From Brachynemurus nebulosus (Eukaryota > Arthropoda > Insecta > Neuroptera > Myrmeleontidae), in assembly GCA_035578155.1 (NCBI GenBank), contig JAPWDM010000012.1, positions 12,406,501 through 12,470,500 on the forward strand: a stretch of DNA of 64,000 nucleotides, read 5' to 3'. A program made the translations under genes and the position numbers. Shown here one piece after another: positions 56,887 to 64,000 of the stretch (position 1 is the stretch's first letter; each line of letters starts with the position of its first letter). The notes under the pieces were generated by a model. It did not search any database and was not told the origin of the DNA. It saw nothing but the letters and a program-made list of their open reading frames with translations.

Positions 56887-57273
56887 CAGCCGACTCTCGT
56901 TAATTCGAGACTCGAGGGACTCTTAAAATGTTACGAATTATCGAATGTTTGAAATATCAAATGGTTCGACAATAAAAAAAACAAAGGCTCGTGTATGATG
57001 ATATGTACAAGTCTGTCTCAAAATGTACTTCTTACAATCTTTCTGTCTCTTTCTCTCTGCAACTTTGAACTGTCAAGTTTTTGACGCCGATGAGTTCAAA
57101 TTAACGTGCATCGTTTAATTACGTAGTAATGATTTTTTCGTTCGAATTACCAAGTGCATAAAAATGTATTGATTTAGTTCGAAATATAAAGAGATTTTGT
57201 AGGAAACTCGTGATAACTTTGAATTATGGAGAGGTTCGAATTATCGCAGGTTTAAATTAACGAGAGTCGACTG
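56887..57273. mobile_element. 387-bp pogo/Tigger-type MITE, TA TSD
   Basis: CAGCCGACTCTCGTTAATTC and, inverted, CAGTCGACTCTCGTTAATTT, flanked by TA (56885-56886, 57274-57275). GAATTATCG words recur just inside both ends. The TIR form is that of pogo/Tigger elements. No coding sequence. Confidence 0.88.
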
Positions 57274-57888
57274 TATTTTCGGTTTCGCAGGATAGAATGT
57301 AAATTAATTCGTACAAAAACATGAAATTTTTGTATAGATTTCTAGAAGAGTCAATGAATACAAAGATATTTTGGTTTATATGTCACACATGACCCGAATC
57401 GTCGAGTTTTATTTACGTAAAATTCATACTTGTGTATGTATATATTTACGGTATTTAAAGGAAAAAAAAACCATCAACATTTTCTTCAGTACTACCCACA
57501 TCCATTAAATTAAAAAACGAGAAGAGAAAATGGAAAACACTAAAATCCAAGAAATAGCTCGTTACAAAAACACAGTTAAATCCTGAACTACCTATTTCCT
57601 AATTTCCAATTACTATTAGAAAGTGGAATTATTCCAGTTTGACACAAGCTGTGCCTAATACATAGGAACTCCAATATAACGTAGTGGCCGGTACAAAATA
57701 AGGGGAAGTACGTTATATCGAATCACCAGGGCCGTCAGTAAAATTTTTTTAAGGGGGTACAGAAACATACTATGCGAACACGTACGCATTTTATTATTGA
57801 TATACACACGCGTAACCACTTATACAAGAACACACGTCTTCAGTTAAATACATACATATACACAATGGTTGTATATTGTAGTTGTAAG

Positions 57889-58677
57889 CAGTGTTGGGCA
57901 AGATATCGAATTTTATTATCTAGATAACAGATAATAGATAACATAATTTAAAACATCTAGATAAAGATAACAGATAATTGAACCGTTATCTAGATAAAAT
58001 TTTAGATAACAGATAATATTTACAGAAATAATGCACTAGGTCAGTGTTTCTCAACCGCCCATCCGTGGACCGGTGCCGGGCTACGAAAGTAGCTCACCGG
58101 TGCCCAGAAAGATGTGTTTATTATTATAAATTACAAAAATGTTCAAGAAAGGTTTTTGGCGACAAAATTACGTGTTTTGGAATTTAGTTTCTTTATTTAC
58201 GGCCCATGATAGCAAACGTAGAGAACAACATTTTTTTATTTAAAAAAAAGTGCTTAAATGTGTCGGTATTTATCTACATTACATGATCGATCAAGTGGTC
58301 GGAAAACGACATTTCATATTACACGACTAAATGTTATTCCGACTAATGGCGGAAATGATTCCAGACAGCAAGAATTCTGTTTAAAATTAAATAATTTCTT
58401 TTAAAAATATTTGTATTTCTTAAGAAAGTGTCAAAATTTATCTGAATTATATGGTCGGTCAAGTGAATAATAGGTAAATGGTGAATTTAGCTTCAATTTT
58501 CTTTTTTTTAGGAGAAATAAAGATGTACTCTTATTATCTTATCTTTTTCCTTCGCTTAATAAAAAGATAAGATAAAAGATTACTTCTTTTAAAAATATCT
58601 AGATAAAAGATAATAGATAACGAAAACGTTATCTAGATAAAATTTCAGATAACGTTATTTAGATAAGCACAACACTG
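57889..58677. mobile_element. 789-bp hAT MITE with exact GTTGTAAG TSD
   Basis: CAGTGTTGGGCAAGATATCG and, inverted, CAGTGTTGTGCTTATCTAAA. The octamer GTTGTAAG flanks both ends (57881-57888, 58678-58685). TATCTAGATAA words are repeated in both subterminal regions. Near 58041 CAGTGTTTCTCAACCGCCCA looks like the end of another hAT insertion whose partner I could not place. Confidence 0.92.
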
Positions 58678-58699
58678 GTTGTAAGTATATTAGAAAAAT

Positions 58700-59130
58700 G
58701 GATAAGCTGGAAAATTTGACAACAATTTTAGAATACTCTTTTTAGAAACCAGTCAAAATATTAAAAAACTGACTTCACTATTGGTTAGCAATTGAAAAAT
58801 AGACCAAACAGTGGAATTTTTATAATAGGTTTAGAATATTCTATTCGGAAACTAGGAAAGATATCGGAAAACTAACTTTACTATGGGATTTGCCATTAAA
58901 GAAATGGTTGAATAGCGGAATTTGACAAAAGTTGTAAATCATTCTATTCGAAACCTAGAATAGATATAAAAAAAATAAACTTTACCGTCAGATAGGTCAT
59001 CAAAGAAAATGCTAAATAACGGAATTTGAGAAATGTTCTCGAATATTCTATTCGGAAACTAACAAAAATATTGAGGAAGCGACTTCATCAGTAGATTGCT
59101 CCTTGGCGAAAAAGGTCAAATAGTGGTGCT
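58700..59130 (-). repeat. 103-bp tandem array, four units
   Basis: The word ATTCTATTCGGAAACTA or a variant starts at 58735, 58838, 58941 and 59044, exactly 103 bases apart. Units share a sequence of the type GATATCGGAAAACTGACTTC and TAAATAACGGAATTTGA. Units differ by many substitutions but no net indels. Confidence 0.93.
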
Positions 59131-59214
59131 ATTCAAAAGTTTTAGTTATAAATTTACGCCAACGTATACAATTGCAAAAAAAGTATAATATTTACATTTT
59201 TCTTAAATAAAGTA

Positions 59215-59880
59215 TCTTAACTCTTGTTAAATTCCGCTATTTGATCTTTTATTTAATAATTAAATGAGTGATAAAATCGGTTTTTTGATATTTTTGCTAA
59301 TTCTGGAATAGAACATTCTAGAATATTGTTCAATTTTTGTTATTTAGGCTTTCATGCGACGACAAATCCGATGGCGAAATCATTTTTCTAATATTTTTAC
59401 TAATTTTCGAATGGAACATTCTAGAACACTGTTCAATTTTTGTTATTTAAACTTTTATTTGATGACCAATTCGATGGTGAAGTCAGTTTCCCGATATCTT
59501 TGCTAGTTCTCGAATAGAACATTCTAGAACATTGTTGAGTTTTTGTTATTTAAGCTTTTATTTGATGACCAATTCAATGGTGAAGCCAGTTTCCCGATAT
59601 CTTTGCTAGGTTTCGAATAGAAAATTCTAGAATATTGCTAAATTTTTATTATTTATGCTTTTATTCGAAGACCAATTCGATGGTGAAGTTAGTTTCCCGG
59701 TATCTTTGCTAGATCCCAAATAGAACTTTCTAGAACTTTTGCTGGGTTCCGCTGTTTAGTCCCTTCTTTGGTAGACTATCAAATAATTAAGTCGGTTTTT
59801 CGACATTTTTGCTATTTTCAGAATAGAATATTCTGGAACTTTTATCAAAATTTGTTATCTGGCTTTTTTCCATAAACAAT
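59215..59880 (+). repeat. 103-bp tandem array, six units, inverted to the first
   Basis: TTCTAGAA or TTCTGGAA words start at 59316, 59419, 59522, 59625, 59728 and 59831, always 103 apart. Each lies in GAAnnTTCnnGAA. The units read, after this core, (C/A)TTG(T)TCAATTTTTGTTATTT, ATTTGATGACCAATTCGATG and AGTTTCCCGATATCTTTGCT. They are the inverse of the array at 58.7-59.1 kb, with about 80 unrelated bases between. Confidence 0.95.
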
Positions 59881-60698
59881 TAAATCGTGAAATCGATGTG
59901 TATATGCACACATATTTGTCTACGTATGCATATACGTAAAATAATATGTACGTGTATGTCTGTATATTGGTGTAATTATTTGTTGGTGTTGATAAATTTA
60001 CTGTAAAAGTTCACAGGAATCTGAATATTTTTGAACAAGTTCATATATAGTTGTCAATGTGTATATATTTACACTGATTATATTTATTTGTGTATAAGTA
60101 CCTATGGCTACGTGTGAAACTGTGAATGCTATACGTGTGTATGTGAGAAAATATGGGAACTTCTCAGACCCTCACATAAATTTGCTACGTCCCTGAATTG
60201 ACGATTATGTATACCTTTACACAAATACAGTCTCACGTCTTCAAATCTGTGAGAGGGGTACCCCACCACTCGCTACGTTATATTGGAGTACGTTATTAGA
60301 GTTTTTAAAAATAAATTTCGCTGTAAACTACCTTTGCAAACAATACAAAAAATTTTTAATTTTATTGTATACTGTGATTGTATCTGTCTCTGTCTCTGTC
60401 TCTAGCATCCCCCACCAATGCATTATTTGCTCCGATCTATATTATAAATAGTTTTCGCCAAAAAGAGCAATTTTTAGTTAAGTTTTTCACCTGATGATGG
60501 TGTAAAAGCCGAAAGTCGACTCGTGTTTTTCTGTTATTTTGCTGTGAAAAGTGACAAAGCAACGATACCATATTTAATGGAGTACGTTATATTGGAGTTC
60601 CTATGTAAGTCTTAATTCCACCCACCCCACCCTTCAGCCCAAAAAAAAATTTACTTTGCAACATTTGTACATAAATAAAAATGGGTAAAAGTGAGCTA

Positions 60699-60868
60699 TA
60701 GGTCAAATCAACTAAAAATGATCTAATGTCATCAAATAAATGAAGCAAAATGCTCTTTTCCTTTTTGTTATTTTCATATTAAAGTAACTATAGTAACCTA
60801 ACATTGTACGTCCTATTTTGCTTCATTTGTTTAATCACGTCAGACCATTTTTAGTTGATTTGGTCTAT
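60699..60868. mobile_element. 170-bp MITE (AGGTCAAATC ends)
   Basis: TAGGTCAAATCAACTAAAAA at the left and, inverted, TAGACCAAATCAACTAAAAA at the right, arms of about 55 bp ending AATGAAGCAAAAT, in a TATA-flanked site. A truncated relative lies at 2208-2340. Confidence 0.78.
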
Positions 60869-61087
60869 ATTTGGCATACGCCATATTGCAATTAAACAAA
60901 CGAAATCTACAAAAATTCGCTAAATGCGTGTTAAGCACTTATTAAATCAGGATTTCGTAGTCCGAAGCTAGAATTTCTCATAGTTCTCGGAATAAATATT
61001 TTTTGCTTTTATTTAATGTTAAAATTAGCCTTTAATTTGTTAATAATATGACTCTCTGAAATTTTTATTTTCCACATAAGTTTTAAA

Positions 61088-61422
61088 AAAATAAAGTAAA
61101 AAAAATGTTTTTTAAGAAAAAGCTTTTATTTTAAAATGGGCTAAAAAAAATGAAATAACTACTGAGTGAAGTTTGAAGCAACACGCAACATAATTTATAA
61201 AAGGTTGAGGTGTTTTCATTAATTATTTCTGTTTTGGATATAAGTATAGCTATTTTACTTTTCAGTACTTACCAAACTTAATTGAACGCCTCAAGCTTTA
61301 TGCAAATTATGTTGCATATTGCTTCAAACTTCACTCAGTAGTTATTTCATTTTTTTTAACCCATTTTAAAATAAATGCTTTTTCTTAAAAAACATTTTTT
61401 TTACTTTATTTTATTTTCTACT
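61088..61422. mobile_element. 335-bp inverted-repeat element
   Basis: Arms of about 110 bp: the left reads AACTACTGAGTGAAGTTTGA then AGCAACACGCAACATAATTT, and the right is its inverse with few mismatches, around 100 bases of unique centre. The terminal parts are A/T runs, so the exact ends and TSD are unclear. Confidence 0.8.
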
Positions 61423-61437
61423 CTTTAGTCTGATTAC

Positions 61438-62114
61438 AATTAAGGATGTTTGGGAGGTACAATCGGAGATAAAAGTACATTAAATTAGAAATTCGTGAAT
61501 AATTGCGTTGTATAACAAACTATGAGGTAAATAAATAGTTATCTTTGTTAAATAATAGCTATCACTACAACTGATTGTACAATACATCAAACTATAGCTC
61601 TCAGCTGACTACAAGAGCTGAGTACATTCTGAGGATTTTTCGGAGGAATTTCAAAATGCTACGAGACTATTGAAAATTTAGTAGAATGTTCCTCATTAAA
61701 TACTAAGGCCGTTGTGAAAATTTCAAACAGATTCACTAAGCCGTTAAAAAGTTATTTAATCTGTTCTGTTTTCGAATTTCCATAAGAGTACGTGTAAAAA
61801 TTTTTTTTTAATAACTTTTTAAAGGCTTAGTGAATCGGTTTGAAATTTTCACAGCGGCCTTAGTATTTAATGAGGAACATTCTACTAAATTTTCAATTGT
61901 CTCGTAGCATTTTGAAATTCTCCGAAAAATCCTCAGAATGTACTCAGCTGAGAGCTATAGTTTGATGTATTGTACAATCAGTTGTAGTGATAGCTATTAT
62001 TTAATAAAGATAACTATTTATTTACCTCATAGTTTGTTATACAACGCAATTATTCACGAATTTCTAATTTCATGTACTTTTATCTCCGATTGTACCTCCC
62101 AAACATCCTTAATT
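61438..62114. mobile_element. 677-bp foldback element with arms of about 320 bp
   Basis: The left arm from AATTAAGGATGTTTGGGAGG recurs inverted to CCTCCCAAACATCCTTAATT at 62114, with high identity, around a spacer of about 50 bases (61760-61810). Shared blocks include AATCGGAGATAAAAGTACAT, GAATTATTCAC-type words and AGAATGTTCCTCATTAAATA. No TSD or gene was found. Confidence 0.9.
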
Positions 62115-62119
62115 TGAGA

Positions 62120-63142
62120 AAAAAATAAAGAAGTAATTCTTTTACCTATATTTTAATCGGTTAATTTACCCTAATCAGACATAACTATGGAAACAAAAAA
62201 TGTAAAATCAATGGACAATATTTGACAATTCGAAATGTCAAAAAGTGGGATAGGACTAAAAATCAACAATTTTGGCTTGGGGCAATTTAGGGAAAATCTA
62301 ATTATACAGTATTGCATAGTCATCAAGGTTGGACACGTATGCAAAATTTGAAACCTCTAGCTCAATTAGAACCTGTCTAAATGTTGATTCCAAGATTTGA
62401 TCTAAACCAACATACTAACATAGCAAGTTAAATAAAAGCTTTTAAAAAAATCAGCAAGTTTTTAAAAAACGACTTATAACTATTAAATTGCATAAAGTCC
62501 GACACTGGTTATTTAAAAGTGATTAAGTGCGAGTAGACAACTTAATGCGACATACATGACGAATTTATAAGGATTTCATTCAAAGCAAAGTTTTGAACGA
62601 GAAGTATTCTCAAAAAAAATAGTTAGTAGCCATTATCGACATAACATCATTTCTTATTGTTCTAGTCACGAATGTATGACTAATTTTTTTTTTTTTTAAA
62701 AATCTACCAATTTATCAATTTGCGAAAAATTTCGATAAAAAAGACAAACATATAGTATGTACACATTTACAAAGAGAAAGACAAAGAATTTTAAAAATAT
62801 TTTAACGACATCTATGTTAAGTCCACTCGACTTGATTAAATAATCAAACCAAAACTATCGTACTTGCAGTGCACTCTCGTGCAATCTATTTTAAGTATTC
62901 CGAAGATTCAAATCAAAATTAAAACTTTTTTTTGTCGATTCATCCAGAATTTTAGGGATTTTATTTTTCGTTAATTTCAGAATTAGTTTTCTATTGTCAA
63001 ACGTGCTGTCAGTAGTGTCAATTTCAATAACTTTTTCAGTTTAATTTTTTACCAAATGCAATTTCAAATAATTCGTAGTGTATAAATAATTTTTATATTA
63101 AATATGATGTGATATATTTAAAAAAAAATAAATTCAAACATA
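62120..63142 (+). promoter_or_regulatory. MED17 upstream region with possible TATA box
   Basis: The kilobase before the MED17 start is AT-rich, with no recognisable ORF and no bounded repeat. TATAAATA lies at 63081-63088, about 55 bases before the ATG, and TCAGT initiator-like pentamers lie at 63009 and 63036. The TATA-like word is too close to the ATG for certainty and such words are common at this base composition, so the promoter position is a guess. Confidence 0.3.
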
Positions 63143-63991
63143 ATGGCATACTCGGTCAACATATCCGTTGAGGCTCCAATCGAAAATCAAATTCAAGAAA
63201 TTACTTACGACGGCCAAGAAATTTATCAAGCGTAAGTACATAAAATTCGTTTTATTACTCCAAAAATTTACAATTTTTTTCCCCGTATAGACCATTAACA
63301 CTCTCGGAAAGCTTAGCAAAATGTGCTCAACGCATCGATTTTAGTAAAACAAACGATACAGACATTAAAAAGGAACCTGGTGAAACAAATGGCGACGTGA
63401 AAGCGTCCACCGAAGACGACACCAAAGAGCCATATCAGTCCAGTTTGTGGCCGTGGGATTCGGTGCGAAATAAACTTCGAAATGCACATACAGAAATTTG
63501 TGTTCTGGCCGACGTATTGGCAATCGCAAAGGAGAAACGTTACATGGTGTTTGATCCGGTACCGCAGGAACAGGTTGAAACCAAACCGATGGTACAAATC
63601 TATGCGCGTAAGAAAGCATTAGCCGGTGCCGCTAATGTGCTTTTAACCGGTGCCGAACGTTTACGAACGTCACAAAACGAATTGGCTCGTAATCGTACCA
63701 CGCCCGATTTCCATATAGAACTGTTACGATTACGACAAAATTGGCGTTTAAAAAAAGTGTCGAATTCAATTATTGGGGACCTTAGCTATCGAACGGCCGG
63801 CTCCAAGTATAATCAGACCGGTATGTTTGAGGTGACGAAGGCGGAAGAGGAGGATCGTACCAGTAGTAGTCCACCGCAAAGCCCGTTACCGGGAGCACCG
63901 CCTCCCCCGACCAAAAATAATTCCGCACTGAGGGTAACTGTTCCATCCGAATTACAGGGTGTCGCGTACATTGAGGTTCTGTGTCAAAAAG
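63143..63991 (+). CDS. MED17: Mediator complex subunit 17, 5' part (two exons, cut by window end)
   Basis: MED17 is a head-module subunit of Mediator, the nuclear complex linking transcription factors to RNA polymerase II. Exon 1 (63143-63231) encodes MAYSVNISVEAPIENQ and 13 further residues. An intron at 63232-63290 starts GTAAGT and ends TATAG, splitting an Ala codon after its second base. Exon 2 begins at 63291 with PLTLSESLAKCAQRIDFSK, then an acidic stretch, the SLWPWDSVRNKLRNAHTEI block, the NWRLKKVSNSIIGDLSYRTA block and a Pro/Ser-rich linker (SSSPPQSPLPGAPPPP). About 263 residues of an expected 640 or so are present. The exon reads into GTACGT at 63992, probably the next donor. The start is the first ATG after an AT-rich leader, and the residues after it match the family N-terminus as I know it. 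Exon GC is clearly above the surroundings. Identification is by family recognition, not a search. Confidence 0.95.
63232..63290 (+). other. MED17 intron 1
   Basis: This 59-base intron has GTAAGT at its 5' end and a pyrimidine-rich run followed by TATAG at its 3' end. Removing it joins GC to A and keeps the frame between two conserved MED17 segments. Its shortness is typical of small insect introns. Confidence 0.93.
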
Positions 63992-64000
63992 GTACGTATT

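Larger units (their letters stand above)
57727..60195. mobile_element. Possible hAT-like element nested in the composite
   Basis: CAGGGCCGTCAGTAAAATTT and, inverted, CAGGGACGTAGCAAATTTAT are similar over about 20 bases. The flanking octamers CGAATCAC and AATTGACG do not match, so the insertion is not proven. Confidence 0.45.
57661..60605. mobile_element. 2.9-kb composite element, TA TSD
   Basis: CATAGGAACTCCAATATAAC plus GTA at the left and its exact inverse at the right, TA on both sides (57659-57660, 60606-60607). CGTTATAT motifs recur inside each end (57710, 60265). The interior holds a hAT element, a possible second hAT-like element (57727-60195) and the 103-bp repeat arrays. No transposase was found. 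Confidence 0.82.

Noticed and set aside
57727..60195. A confirmed hAT insertion nested in the composite
   Set aside because: The termini are similar, but the flanking octamers differ (CGAATCAC and AATTGACG). Kept only as a low-confidence feature.
63313..63619. Minus-strand ORFs of 94 and 84 residues
   Set aside because: They are shadows of MED17 exon 2, which has clear conservation on the other strand.

Overview
This is an AT-rich window of an insect nuclear genome, probably a dipteran. The only host gene I can identify lies at the right end: the start of MED17 (Mediator subunit 17) on the + strand, with a coding first exon, a 59-bp intron and a long second exon running to a splice donor 9 bases before the window ends. 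Its exon 1 and exon 2 protein resembles fly and mosquito MED17. That family recognition, together with the short intron and the repeat types, is my basis for the placement. No species can be named from the sequence.

Nearly everything else is non-coding DNA built from transposable elements. Many could be bounded exactly, because their inverted termini, target-site duplications (TSDs) and sometimes empty sites elsewhere in the window agree. From left to right: a long-TIR MITE (0.9-1.4 kb); a hAT element full of CCGGTAT motifs (2.5-3.4 kb); TA-flanked MITEs; a 600-bp dispersed repeat carrying a TA microsatellite (4.9-5.5 kb); a 450-bp MITE interrupted by a hAT remnant with a transposase C-terminus (5.6-6.8 kb); a 5-kb palindrome made by one PIF/Harbinger element inserting into an inverted copy of itself, both copies carrying the same pogo-like passenger (7.1-12.1 kb); a 1.35-kb hAT element (13.2-14.55 kb); several inverted-repeat elements (15-20.3 kb); a solo LTR (20.5-21.3 kb); a GGGGAGATC-ended element, a Helitron 5' end and a second 450-bp MITE (21.8-24 kb); and a 31-bp minisatellite with a nine-unit higher-order repeat (24.2-25.1 kb).

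The right half holds tRNA-derived SINE copies (26.9 and 46.7 kb), a TTAA-flanked 2.1-kb element (32.5-34.5 kb), a 0.9-kb TTAGTCGACTAA-rich palindrome (39.3-40.2 kb), two hAT insertions splitting one dispersed repeat (42.3-44.6 kb), an internally deleted mariner (46.8-47.7 kb), more MITEs, and a 2.9-kb composite at 57.7-60.6 kb containing a hAT element and two opposed arrays of an exact 103-bp repeat. Each unit of the second array keeps a GAAnnTTCnnGAA heat-shock-element core. Three inverted-repeat elements at 60.7-62.1 kb lie just upstream of MED17.

The window shows no operon-like or host gene cluster. Its main interest is the order of nested insertions, which can be read off directly, and several repeat families that may be undescribed. 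Boundaries come from reading by eye. Superfamily names follow terminal motifs and TSD length, and no database was searched.
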